Shown piece by piece: positions 1-7,194 of a DNA stretch of 42,906 nucleotides. This DNA is from Acidobacteriota bacterium (GTDB taxonomy: Bacteria; Acidobacteriota; Terriglobia; UBA7540). Each line of letters begins with the position of its first letter. The first letter of the stretch is position 1. The position numbers and the translations under genes are program-made. Below the pieces are notes generated by a model. That model saw nothing but the letters and a program-made list of their open reading frames with translations, was not told where the DNA came from and did no database searches. The DNA lies in NCBI GenBank assembly GCA_003225365.1, contig QHZN01000083.1, forward strand, positions 1-42,906, written 5' to 3'.

Positions 1-504
1 AAAGCCGTGGGCCGTGCAGCCTTCTTCGTGATCGGAGAAGTGCGGCGGCAATTCAGCGAGAACCCGGGCATCATGGAAGGCACCGCCAAACCGGACTACG
101 CCCGCTGTGTGGACATTGTGACGATCGGCTCTCTCAAGGCGATGGTGGTGCCCGGCCTGCTTGCCATCGGCATGCCCGCGGCAGTGGGATTTCTGTTCCG
201 TTATTTCCGCTCGACTTATGGGCCTGGCATCGGGGCGGAGTCGGTGGCCGCGTTGTTGATGGTGGGAACCATCGGCGGCATCCTCATGGCGACATTGATG
301 AACAACGGTGGCGGCGCCTGGGACAACGCCAAGAAGTTCATCGAAACCGGCCATTACGGCGGGAAGCGCTCGGAAGCGCACAAGGCAGCGGTTGTCGGCG
401 ACACGGTCGGCGACCCTTTCAAAGACACGGCCGGGCCTTCACTCCACGTACTGATCAAGCTGCTTTCTACGATTACGCTCGTGCTCGCACCGCTCTTCAT
501 CTAG
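1..504 (+). CDS. hppA: Membrane-bound proton-translocating pyrophosphatase, C-terminal part
   Basis: Only the last 167 residues are in the window; the reading frame is open from base 1 and ends at TAG 502-504. This enzyme family hydrolyses pyrophosphate and uses the energy to pump H+ (or Na+) across the inner membrane; full members have roughly 700-800 residues and about 16 membrane helices. The visible part shows three hydrophobic helices and the strongly conserved C-terminal signatures [27 protein letters not shown] and [11 protein letters not shown], whose charged residues belong to the pyrophosphate and metal site. The residues that decide potassium dependence lie upstream and cannot be seen. 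The 3' end overlaps the convergent gene 497-925 by 8 nt. The family call is near certain; H+ versus Na+ specificity is not decided. Confidence 0.94.
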   Translation, partial: KAVGRAAFFVIGEVRRQFSENPGIMEGTAKPDYARCVDIVTIGSLKAMVVPGLLAIGMPAAVGFLFRYFRSTYGPGIGAESVAALLMVGTIGGILMATLMNNGGGAWDNAKKFIETGHYGGKRSEAHKAAVVGDTVGDPFKDTAGPSLHVLIKLLSTITLVLAPLFI

Positions 505-925
505 CCGCGGCAGCTCCCGTCTCCGGAAGGCGGCCGGCGCGGTCGGGTAACCCCTTCGCGGTATCCTTGATTTTCTTCGCCAGCTTCTCGATCTTCTCCG
601 CTTTCGAGACTACGCCGAGCGAGAGAACATTTTCATTGGAATGGTCCACGTCCTCTTGGAGCGACTTGGCAAGCTTCGCGAGTTCCTGGGCGTTCTCTTT
701 CATCTGATTGAAATTGTACTTGAGCAGGTCCCTTTTCTGCTTCGCGGGGAGCGGAGGGGCCGGAGGTTGAATTTCCCCCGGATTGAGTTGTGGGGAGTAG
801 CCTAGCAACGGCCTGGCTTTACCCGGCGGAGGGGCCTGGCCGCACGTCACGGGTGCGGCGGTGATCATTGCCGCGGCCGCAAGCAGCACTAGCCTAAACT
901 GGAGAGACCGCTTTGCGTCGAACAT
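497..925 (-). CDS. Small secreted or periplasmic protein with a predicted coiled coil, unknown function
   Basis: 142 residues. I start at ATG 925 because AGGAAGGA lies about 8 nt upstream and the first 25 residues then form a signal peptide (basic KRS, then a hydrophobic LVLLAAAAM stretch); a longer frame to 1009 lacks such a site. A cysteine follows the hydrophobic core (APVTC), but the residues before it do not make a good lipobox, so export rather than lipidation is the safer reading. After a proline-rich linker (residues 30-60), residues 62-125 are charged and helical, with lysine- and glutamate-rich heptads suggesting a coiled coil. No catalytic motif is seen and I do not recognise the family. 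It converges on the pyrophosphatase gene. Confidence 0.7.
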   Translation of the reverse strand: MFDAKRSLQFRLVLLAAAAMITAAPVTCGQAPPPGKARPLLGYSPQLNPGEIQPPAPPLPAKQKRDLLKYNFNQMKENAQELAKLAKSLQEDVDHSNENVLSLGVVSKAEKIEKLAKKIKDTAKGLPDRAGRLPETGAAAAR

Positions 926-1159
926 GTCCGGATTTCCTTCCTGCCGTGTGCCTTCGGTGTGCAAGGGAATTCCCCAATCGGGGACCGAAGCCCCGAGGGG
1001 GCCTGCCACCTCCCCTCTTAAGATTCCATTTTAGCCTTTGCGGTTGACCTGTGCCCGGCCTTCTAATCCGAATTAAGTATTTTTCCCAAAACATCCGATG
1101 ATGGGGGAGAGGCTCGGGGCAAACGTTGGCCCTGCGGTTTCCGCAGAGAGGAATCGCTT

Positions 1160-1912
1160 ATGCACATCTTTGACCATATTGAAGCTTCGAAAATCGACCG
1201 CCGGGACGAGCAACTCTGGGTCCTGGCGATCGCCATGATCCTTATCTTCTCCGGCGGTCTCGGCGTTCTGGCTTATCCCGCGGCCTTCTCCACCCCTGCC
1301 CCCGTGAACGGGACCTGGGTACGCCGCGTCTTTGTGGGGTTCTGCGTCCTCAGCTTGCTGCTCATCGGCTACCTCATCGAGCGGCAAGTCATAATTCGGA
1401 GGCTGCGGTCGCGGTTGATGGAGGAGCGGACGCGGGCGGCACGGCTGCTCAGCCAAGCCAGCGCGGATTTGCTCGAGACCCTCCCGCGTTTTCCACACTT
1501 CCAGGACCGGCTGGCGATGGAGTTCCGGCGCGCCGTAAGCCTCCAGCACACGCTGTCTCTGTTGGTCGCCTGTCTGAAGCTGGCGGCTGACCTGGAGGGC
1601 CGTCCCGAAGCTTCGGCGGCGTTTGGAGACGCGGCTAAGGCCATGGTCCGGAAGCTGCGCGGAGAAGACTCAATATATCTATTCTCTCCGGGGATCTTCG
1701 GGATTTTGCTCCCAGGCGTGCGGGGCGTGGACGCTCACCGCGTCGCGAACCGACTGGCCGACAGCCTCCATGACGTTTCGGGAGCGAGCAATCGGTTTTC
1801 CTTCGAGATGCAAGTCGTGAATTATCCGGAACACGTGGCCGCCGCCCGCGAAATGGAGCAGGCGGTGAGGGCGGTAGTGTCGCAAGTCGGAGGGGAAGAA
1901 TTAGCGGCGTGA
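1160..1912 (+). CDS. Membrane protein with degenerate GGDEF domain
   Basis: 250 residues. Two membrane helices (about residues 19-41 and 56-74) are followed by an arginine-rich, coiled-coil-like linker (75-110) and a domain that follows the GGDEF fold. The segment IYLFSPGIFGILLPG (about 172-186) sits where active diguanylate cyclases have RxGGDEFxxLLP, so the signature is SPGIF and the metal and catalytic acids are gone. The following residues, VDAHRVANRLADSL, match the next GGDEF helix. It is therefore probably not a cyclase; an inactive sensor or scaffold is likelier. GAGAGG about 9 nt before ATG 1160 supports the start. Three PilZ proteins follow within 3.2 kb, which suggests a c-di-GMP related neighbourhood. 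Confidence 0.75.
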   Translation: MHIFDHIEASKIDRRDEQLWVLAIAMILIFSGGLGVLAYPAAFSTPAPVNGTWVRRVFVGFCVLSLLLIGYLIERQVIIRRLRSRLMEERTRAARLLSQASADLLETLPRFPHFQDRLAMEFRRAVSLQHTLSLLVACLKLAADLEGRPEASAAFGDAAKAMVRKLRGEDSIYLFSPGIFGILLPGVRGVDAHRVANRLADSLHDVSGASNRFSFEMQVVNYPEHVAAAREMEQAVRAVVSQVGGEELAA

Positions 1913-1960
1913 CGCCGGAGGGAGCGGCCCACGACGCATAGGGTGGCGCCGAAACACCTA

Positions 1961-2075
1961 TAGCGATTCCAACTATTTCAGGACACTCTGCTCCAAGCAT
2001 TCACCTGCGTCTGGTGTACCGGTCCCGCTCTGCGGGGTGGCGCAAGCGCGCGCCAGGTTGGAATGGCACTAGCGG
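1961..2075 (+). repeat. Dispersed palindromic element with TTCCAAC ends, copy 1
   Basis: The left end TAGCGATTCCAAC (1961-1973) is an imperfect inverted copy of the right end GTTGGAATGGCACTAGCG (2057-2074). The interior, from ACTCTGCTCCAAGC onward, aligns without gaps to a copy at 8640-8727. The TAG stop codon of the PilZ gene (2069-2071) lies inside the right end. Confidence 0.7.
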
Positions 2076-2896
2076 TGCTGCTCATATCGGACCCCGTAGA
2101 TCTTGCCGTGGGTGCCGGTTACCTCTTTGCGGCGAACTACACGGGCGGGGACTTCAATGCATTCTTCCGCGGAGTTGTAAGGACAGGCCACCATGATCCC
2201 GGCGCCGATGTGGTAATTCTTCTCACTCAAGAAGCAGAAACCGCCCTTGGAAACATTCTCGCTTTTGGAGATCTCGACGCCCCCGTAGTAGTCCCGAACG
2301 AGGATGGGCAACTGCATGGAAACGCGGGTGTGGCGGCGCAGGTCAGACGGCCGGGCCATACCGACTTCAGCGAGCATCTTCGTTTCGCCCGGAGGCGCTG
2401 ACATTGCCAGTTGCTCCTCAGCGTATCCCCAGGGCGTGTTGACGCCGCAGGTTCCGCAGGGCTTGTTCAGGATACCGGAGGTTTCCAAGACCTCGACTTC
2501 AATCAAGGAGACGCGCTTCAATTCCGGGGTGTGGCACTTGCGACATTCGAGCAGGGCAGAGGGCTCGTTGGGGTTGCCGGAAGGAGGAGGGAACTGAATG
2601 CCCCACATATTGACTTTGCTGTTCAAACATTCGACTCCCCATTGACCCCCTTTTTCCGAACGGGGCGCCACCGGACCCACCACCGTGAATTCGGCCTCGC
2701 GGTGACACAGGGCGTTGACAATCCGGATTCGCTGGCCGGTCAGGAGCGGACGCGAGATCTGGATCAACGCGCCGTGACGGTTGAGGATGACCGTGCGGGC
2801 ATCTAGCTCGAAGTCTCTCCCTTGTGCGTCCCTTCCGGCCACGATGAGCGGCACGGTCAGCATCAGGCGGTCGGACCGGCGTTTCTCGGCAGTCAT
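2069..2896 (-). CDS. Tandem PilZ-domain protein with an internal zinc ribbon
   Basis: 275 residues from ATG 2896; a GTG at 2932 would add 12 residues but has no ribosome site, while 2896 has a weak GGGG. The first PilZ-like domain starts with RRSDR (RxxxR) but its second motif is degenerate (NRHGA). A CxxC...CxxC ribbon follows (ECRKCHTPE and PCGTCG), then a second PilZ domain with RRHTR and NVSKGG, i.e. both c-di-GMP contact motifs intact. PilZ domains bind c-di-GMP and change partner activity; from motifs, only the second domain here is expected to bind. The protein is cytosolic (no signal or membrane helix). Its stop codon lies in a dispersed repeat. It is divergent from 3162-3854 across an AT-rich region. 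Confidence 0.82.
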   Translation of the reverse strand: MTAEKRRSDRLMLTVPLIVAGRDAQGRDFELDARTVILNRHGALIQISRPLLTGQRIRIVNALCHREAEFTVVGPVAPRSEKGGQWGVECLNSKVNMWGIQFPPPSGNPNEPSALLECRKCHTPELKRVSLIEVEVLETSGILNKPCGTCGVNTPWGYAEEQLAMSAPPGETKMLAEVGMARPSDLRRHTRVSMQLPILVRDYYGGVEISKSENVSKGGFCFLSEKNYHIGAGIMVACPYNSAEECIEVPARVVRRKEVTGTHGKIYGVRYEQHR

Positions 2897-3001
2897 GGGA
2901 CAAACCCCAAGCTCGTGGAGATCGTCAGACACCAGCAGTTTACGTGCAGCGCCTATCGGCTGGCAACAGGATTTGTGGGATGAACCTTGCGGTTTCCTTT
3001 C

Positions 3002-3030
3002 TTGGGCATAGAATTTATCAAGTGTATTAT
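3002..3030 (+). promoter_or_regulatory. Candidate promoter in the divergent PilZ intergenic region
   Basis: TTGGGC (3002-3007), a 17-bp spacer and TATTAT (3025-3030) read toward the gene at 3162. The surrounding 2990-3055 is clearly AT-richer than its flanks. The -35 is only a partial match and the leader would be about 125 nt, so this is a tentative call. Confidence 0.35.
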
Positions 3031-3161
3031 CCAGTTGATACTATTTTCGGACAGGCCAGCGGACCCTCCCAACGGATACGAGTCCGCCACCAAGGAGGCG
3101 GTTTCACCGGAATGAAATTCCAATTATCATGGGACATGATCGAGCACCCCTGCGGAGGCAG

Positions 3162-3854
3162 ATGAGCCGGCCCCGTTTTCGAATTCTCCTGGTTCACAAC
3201 GAACCCCGCCTGCTGCAGATTTTCGAACAGGCGGCGCGATCTTCGGGCGGCGAGCTCGTGACGGCCGACAGTTACGAAGCCGCGGTCCAGCGGGTCACGA
3301 ACGAGCGCTTCGACGCCGTGGTGATCTCTCCCGCGCTCGCCAATTTTTCCCGCCGGGGGTTTGCGCGAGTCGTTCAAAATTCTCGGTTGAACAGCCAGTC
3401 GAGCGTCGTCCTTCTGACGGGTTCTCGAGGGCGGGGAAGCGATGTGCCGGGGGCGGGAAGGATTTCCATGCTCCCTCGTCCCTTCCATCCCGACGAGTTA
3501 GTGCCGTTCTTCAAGCAAATCACCCGCGCTTTTCAGGTCGAGCGGCGCGGCCAGCGGCGCCTGAGTTTCCGCGCGAACGTCCACTGTGTGAAAGGTCTCG
3601 CGCGTTTTCAGGCGACGAGCGTCAACCTGGGAACCACCGGGATGCTTCTTGACGTGCACACGCGGCTCGGCCTCAATGAAGAATTGGAGCTGCATTTTAA
3701 CCTGGAGCCCTCCAGTCCCGCCCTGGCCACTCGGGGGAGGGTCGCGCGCGCGGACAGCCCCACTCGAGTCGGCGTAGTCTTCCAGGGTCTCGCGGCACAG
3801 GACCGCCAGCGAATTCGCATGTTTATCGAGCAGCACTTCCCGGGACGTTCCTGA
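3162..3854 (+). CDS. Degenerate receiver-like domain fused to PilZ domain
   Basis: 230 residues from ATG 3162, preceded by GGAGG; an in-frame ATG at 3129 is possible but has no good site. Residues 5-110 follow a response-regulator receiver fold (FRILLVHNEP, then DAVVISPALA, then VVLLTG, then LPRPFHPDEL). The usual aspartate pair is replaced by HNE, the phospho-acceptor Asp by Ser or Pro, and the conserved Lys by Arg, so phosphorylation is not expected. The C-terminal half is a PilZ domain with RRGQRR and VNLGTTG; the canonical serine of NxSxxG is glycine. Probably a signalling adaptor that lost phospho-control. It sits with two other PilZ genes and a degenerate GGDEF gene. Confidence 0.75.
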   Translation: MSRPRFRILLVHNEPRLLQIFEQAARSSGGELVTADSYEAAVQRVTNERFDAVVISPALANFSRRGFARVVQNSRLNSQSSVVLLTGSRGRGSDVPGAGRISMLPRPFHPDELVPFFKQITRAFQVERRGQRRLSFRANVHCVKGLARFQATSVNLGTTGMLLDVHTRLGLNEELELHFNLEPSSPALATRGRVARADSPTRVGVVFQGLAAQDRQRIRMFIEQHFPGRS

Positions 3855-4344
3855 CCATGGCCGGCTCCTTCGGAGCAGCGGCAAACCGGGCCCTTTTGGA
3901 GAGGGCAAAGTATTTTACGTGCGCTCGATGGGGGCGCATTTCTTTGGTCCATTTTGAAAACACAGAAACGGCGTGAGTCCCGGTTCCGAACTACCAAGCG
4001 GTAAGCCCGTCGAGGTCGAGCTCGCTCCCCTCGCCTGCCGCGCCCGCTCTCGGGTGGCGCTCTCTCCCGAAGAATTCCAAGTGTTCAGCGCTTCGTGGAT
4101 AATCAAACGCCCCTGCGGAGCTTGCAATAGAGCCTCCGAATGGAGTTTTCGCAAGGCGGCCGCTGACGCCGAAGAGCCATTGGACTCTTTGCAGTGCGCG
4201 GACTTATCGGTGGGGAGAAACGATCAGGATCGGGCTCCTGCTGCCAAGGAGCATTTGGCCGCAAGCCAAGAGAGGCGTCATCGTCCGGGCCAATCCGCCC
4301 CTAGATGGGAAAGTCCCCTAAGGCGCCCGCTTGAGCTGAGCCTC
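3855..4344. other. 490-bp stretch without a confident gene
   Basis: Apart from the possible zinc-ribbon remnant listed separately, I see only a weak hairpin (GCTCC-TTC-GGAGC near 3869-3881) just after the stop of the 3162-3854 gene. No U-tract follows it, so I do not call a terminator. Confidence 0.4.
3958..4200 (+). pseudogene. Possible remnant of a PilZ-associated zinc-ribbon protein
   Basis: In this frame the translation contains LACRARSRVALSPEEFQV followed some 14 residues later by KRPCGACNRASEW. This resembles the four-cysteine ribbon seen between PilZ domains in the neighbouring protein (CRKC...PCGTCG), but the first cysteine is missing. The frame is blocked by a stop at 3955. No start with a ribosome site is visible, and no PilZ domain can be followed on either side. 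Downstream the frame runs into the 3' end of the convergent gene at 4345. I read it as a decayed fragment; a short real protein from GTG 3973 cannot be excluded. Confidence 0.3.
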
Positions 4345-5019
4345 TCACACCGACGGCCCGCCAGGTTTCTCCTTATTGACATAGGACTGAATGCGGTCGC
4401 GGTCTTGGGGTGACATCCCGTTGAATTCCACCCCTACGCCGAGTTTATGAACCACATAACGGATCTCCGCTATGGCGATGACAATCTGGCCCGAGTCGTC
4501 CACGTGAAAGCGGAGATGGACGGGGGAGTTCGTGTCGAATTTTTCCGCGGTTTCTATGAACATCCCACCCAAACTGATATCGCGGGAGAACCCGATGGCC
4601 ATGCCTCCCGAATGCTCGACTTGAACGGCCAGTGGGGCGCGCGGGAACTTGCGGTTCTCCTCCATCTTGTGGTGAATGAAACGGAGAATGGTTTCTCGGT
4701 GCTCGGGGGAAATCTCCAGGAATTCTGTTCCGATCCCCCGGTCCGGGCCCTGATAAACGACCTTCGCTTTCGTTTCCACAACGGGCTGGCGTGGCGCCAA
4801 GCGGAAGCGGATGGAAAGCTCGGTCCCGGGAGCGAAGGCCTCGCTAACGCTGAGGAATACGCCGCCACCCCCGAGCCTCATGACGCTTCCCGACTTCGTC
4901 TCAGGCGCAGATCCAGTCTCATACTTCGCGGCGATTTTGACATCCAACCGGGGGTATTTCCGGAGCGGCCGGCGGACGCCCAGGTCACGAGACCAGTCAA
5001 TCGTGTCGTCGAATCCCAT
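4345..5019 (-). CDS. Tandem PilZ-domain protein
   Basis: 224 residues, two PilZ domains in a row. Domain 1 (about 20-110) opens with RKYPR but has RLGGGG in place of the D/NxSxxG motif. Domain 2 (about 120-215) has RKFPR and DISLGG, both c-di-GMP motifs intact. This mirrors the first PilZ protein of the cluster: degenerate N-domain, canonical C-domain. There is no signal peptide, so the protein is expected in the cytosol. ATG 5019 is preceded by AGGA at about -9. The three PilZ genes are not one operon (strands minus, plus, minus), so shared function is an inference from proximity. Confidence 0.85.
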   Translation of the reverse strand: MGFDDTIDWSRDLGVRRPLRKYPRLDVKIAAKYETGSAPETKSGSVMRLGGGGVFLSVSEAFAPGTELSIRFRLAPRQPVVETKAKVVYQGPDRGIGTEFLEISPEHRETILRFIHHKMEENRKFPRAPLAVQVEHSGGMAIGFSRDISLGGMFIETAEKFDTNSPVHLRFHVDDSGQIVIAIAEIRYVVHKLGVGVEFNGMSPQDRDRIQSYVNKEKPGGPSV

Positions 5020-5253
5020 GGGGGTCCTATCGCTGATGCCTATTCGCAGCCTAGCTTATCCCGCCGAGGCAATTACATGCAAACCTCCGGCAATTCCATT
5101 GACGAATGCGACTGAGAAAGGGTTCAGAAAATTTGCGCGCCAAGCCTGGGATGAAGCACCATGAGGACGGTAGAGCGGCCGCAGGCGCCACCCAGAGGCG
5201 GAAGCAGGCGGGGATTGGCTGTTCGCTCGCGAAAACTTTCCGGTTCGGAGATC

Positions 5254-5328
5254 TGGAGGCGCGGGTGGGAATCGAACCCACGCGTAAAGGTTTTGCAGAC
5301 CTCTCCCTTACCACTTGGGTACCGCGCC
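5254..5328 (-). tRNA. tRNA-Cys (GCA)
   Basis: Reading the minus strand from 5328, GGCGCGG pairs with CCGCGCC, with discriminator T and an encoded CCA at 5256-5254. The anticodon loop is CTGCAAA (anticodon GCA) and the T-arm is GTGGG-TTCGATT-CCCAC. 75 nt including CCA. It lies downstream of tRNA-Gly and probably shares its transcript. Confidence 0.95.
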
Positions 5329-5337
5329 CCGGAAAGC

Positions 5338-5428
5338 AGTGGCTGGTTGTTAGTGGCGAGCGGCAAGCTGGAAAAACAACGTCGCTTCTTCTCTCGCCAC
5401 TTTCCACTGCGCACTTGCCACTTAGCTT
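5338..5428. repeat. Heptad array, word GTGGCAA / TTGCCAC, in the tRNA spacer
   Basis: Five 7-bp units starting at 5338 (AGTGGCT, GGTTGTT, AGTGGCG, AGCGGCA, AGCTGGA) face five inverse units ending at 5428 (TCGCCAC, TTTCCAC, TGCGCAC, TTGCCAC, TTAGCTT). The two arms can pair into an imperfect hairpin between the two tRNA genes. The same word is used at 23726-23820. Confidence 0.75.
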
Positions 5429-5429
5429 C

Positions 5430-5505
<76 letters not shown>

Positions 5506-5541
5506 CCGCCTGCCAAGAAAATCTATTTCCCCTGCTGCGGA

Positions 5542-5571
5542 ATTATAAGAACTGCGGCCTCGCGGTGTCAA
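5542..5571 (-). promoter_or_regulatory. Consensus promoter of the tRNA-Gly/tRNA-Cys unit
   Basis: On the minus strand TTGACA (5571-5566), an 18-bp spacer and TATAAT (5547-5542) are both perfect sigma-70 hexamers. The start site would fall near 5535, about 30 nt before tRNA-Gly. Confidence 0.85.
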
Positions 5572-5647
5572 GTTCGACCGCGTGCTGAGCTGTTCCGACT
5601 TAATGGGCCTACGGGTGGTTTTTGTCCCGACCTCCAAATCTCGACCC

Positions 5648-5693
5648 GGTGGCGCAAGGGAGTTGATTCGAAATAGTTGGAACGGGACTAGCG
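5648..5693. repeat. Partial copy of the TTCCAAC-ended element
   Basis: It shares GGTGGCGCAAG (5648-5658) and GTTGGAACGGGACTAGCG (5676-5693) with copy 1 at 1961-2075. The galT stop codon TAG (5690-5688) occupies the same place in the repeat as the PilZ stop in copy 1. Confidence 0.55.
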
Positions 5694-6707
5694 CGTGGAC
5701 GCCGGGTCGGCGACCGCCGCTTCCCTTAAGAATTTTGCCGACTCTTCCGGCGGCGTCGGATTGATATAGAAACCCGATCCCCACTCGAACCCCGCCACCT
5801 TGGTGAGTTTGGGGATGATTTCAATGTGCCAGTGGTAGTAATCGTTTGAAGCCTCGGGCAAAGGCGAGCTGTGAATGATCGAGTTGTAAGCCGGGTGGTC
5901 GAGAATTCGGTCGAGGCGAGTCAAAATGTCCTTCCAAATGGCCGCGAGCTGCTGGTATTCGTGCTTCTGCGATTCCTCGAAGGCCGATTGGTGGCCCTTG
6001 GGCAGCAGCCAGAGCTCGAAGGGAAACCGCGGCGCGAAGGGCGCGAGGACCACGAACGCCTCGTTCTCCGTGATGACGCGGGTCGCGCTCTCCATTTCCT
6101 GCCGGATGATGTCGCAGAAGATGCAGCGCTCCTTGAAGTTGTAATATTCGCGGGCGCCATCCACTTCCTCGAGCACGCGCTTGGGGACGACCGGCAATGC
6201 GATCAGTTGCGAATGCGTGTGCTCGAGCGAGGCCCCGGCCGCCTCGCCGTGGTTCTTGAAAATCAGGATGTACTTGAATCGGCGGTCCTTCTTGAGATCG
6301 ACGATTCGGTCGCGAAAGGCCCACAGGGCCTGCTCGATGCGTTCCACAGGCAAGGTGGCGAGCGTCATCATGTGGTCGGGGGTCTCGATGATCACCTCGT
6401 GGGCCCCAATGCCGTTCATCTTGTCGTAAAGCCCTTCACCCTCGCGGTTAAGGTTGCCTTCGATGCCGAGCGCGGGGAACTTGTTCGGCACGACGCGAAC
6501 TGTCCATCCCGGACCGTTGCGGTCGCCGTTCGAGCGATAGGCGAGAATTTCCGGAGGCGTCTTCGACTCGTTGCCGGAACAGAACGGGCAAAACCCCGAG
6601 CCGCGAATCTGCACCTTGTCGCGAACAAAGTCGGTGGGCCGCTTGGCCCGGTCGGTGGCGATAATGACCCAGCGTCCGGTGACGGGATCCTTCCTCAGTT
6701 CAGGCAA
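5688..6707 (-). CDS. galT: Galactose-1-phosphate uridylyltransferase
   Basis: 339 residues. It transfers UMP between UDP-glucose and galactose-1-phosphate in the Leloir pathway (cytosol). The N-terminus has DPVTGRWVIIATDRAKRP and a zinc-type CPFCSGNE; the catalytic histidine triad variant is EHTHSQLIALP, and HWHIEIIP near the C-terminus supplies the second histidine pair. Length is normal for the family. The start is TTG 6707: AGGAGGT lies 8-9 nt upstream and no ATG fits. It is the last gene after the aminotransferase and yraN, 29 nt from yraN. No other Leloir gene is nearby, so a related nucleotidyltransferase role on another sugar phosphate is possible. Confidence 0.87.
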   Translation of the reverse strand: MPELRKDPVTGRWVIIATDRAKRPTDFVRDKVQIRGSGFCPFCSGNESKTPPEILAYRSNGDRNGPGWTVRVVPNKFPALGIEGNLNREGEGLYDKMNGIGAHEVIIETPDHMMTLATLPVERIEQALWAFRDRIVDLKKDRRFKYILIFKNHGEAAGASLEHTHSQLIALPVVPKRVLEEVDGAREYYNFKERCIFCDIIRQEMESATRVITENEAFVVLAPFAPRFPFELWLLPKGHQSAFEESQKHEYQQLAAIWKDILTRLDRILDHPAYNSIIHSSPLPEASNDYYHWHIEIIPKLTKVAGFEWGSGFYINPTPPEESAKFLREAAVADPASTR

Positions 6708-6736
6708 AGGTCGCTACCTCCTCTGCTCCAGGCGCC

Positions 6737-7189
6737 TCAGTGCTTAAAGGCGTCCTTCGTCAGACGCACTTGAAAGCCCCGCTGCGGGTCCCAGAACAGA
6801 CTTACTATATCAAAGCGATGGGCTTCCGGCTTTTTTCGAATACGGTGCAAATATTCCCGCGCGGCGCGGGCAATGCGGAGTCGCTTTTCCGGCGTCACCG
6901 CGTCCTCGGGCCGGCCGGCTTCTCCGGAAGTGCGTGTTTTCACTTCGATGAAGGCCAGCACAGGGCCGTCCCAACCAATGAGGTCGAGCTCGCCGCCGCG
7001 CGCCCGGCGGTTTCGGGCCACAATTGTATAACCAGCTTGGCGGAGAAACCAATAGGCCATGGTCTCCCCCCGCTCGCCGGTATCCAGGTGTTCGGCCCCC
7101 TCCGCCCGGGCGGGTCGCTCCTTCCGGCGGGCGCGCTGCCGCTCTTTCCAAACCAGCGCGTTGTACATCATTCGCGCGAAGAGAGGCAT
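6737..7189 (-). CDS. yraN: YraN / UPF0102 family nuclease-fold protein
   Basis: 150 residues. Residues 40-150 match the UPF0102 family: GERGETMAYWFLRQAGY, then RNRRARGGELDLI, then FIEVKTRTS. The E...D...ExK pattern is that of the PD-(D/E)XK nuclease fold, though the family's physiological role is not settled. The N-terminal 38 residues are basic and longer than usual for the family (typically about 120 aa). ATG 7189 is chosen because AGGTGAGG lies just upstream; the open frame continues to 7603 only as an overlap with the aminotransferase gene. It starts 5 nt after the aminotransferase stop, so the two are probably co-transcribed. Confidence 0.85.
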   Translation of the reverse strand: MPLFARMMYNALVWKERQRARRKERPARAEGAEHLDTGERGETMAYWFLRQAGYTIVARNRRARGGELDLIGWDGPVLAFIEVKTRTSGEAGRPEDAVTPEKRLRIARAAREYLHRIRKKPEAHRFDIVSLFWDPQRGFQVRLTKDAFKH

Positions 7190-7194
7190 CGGCC

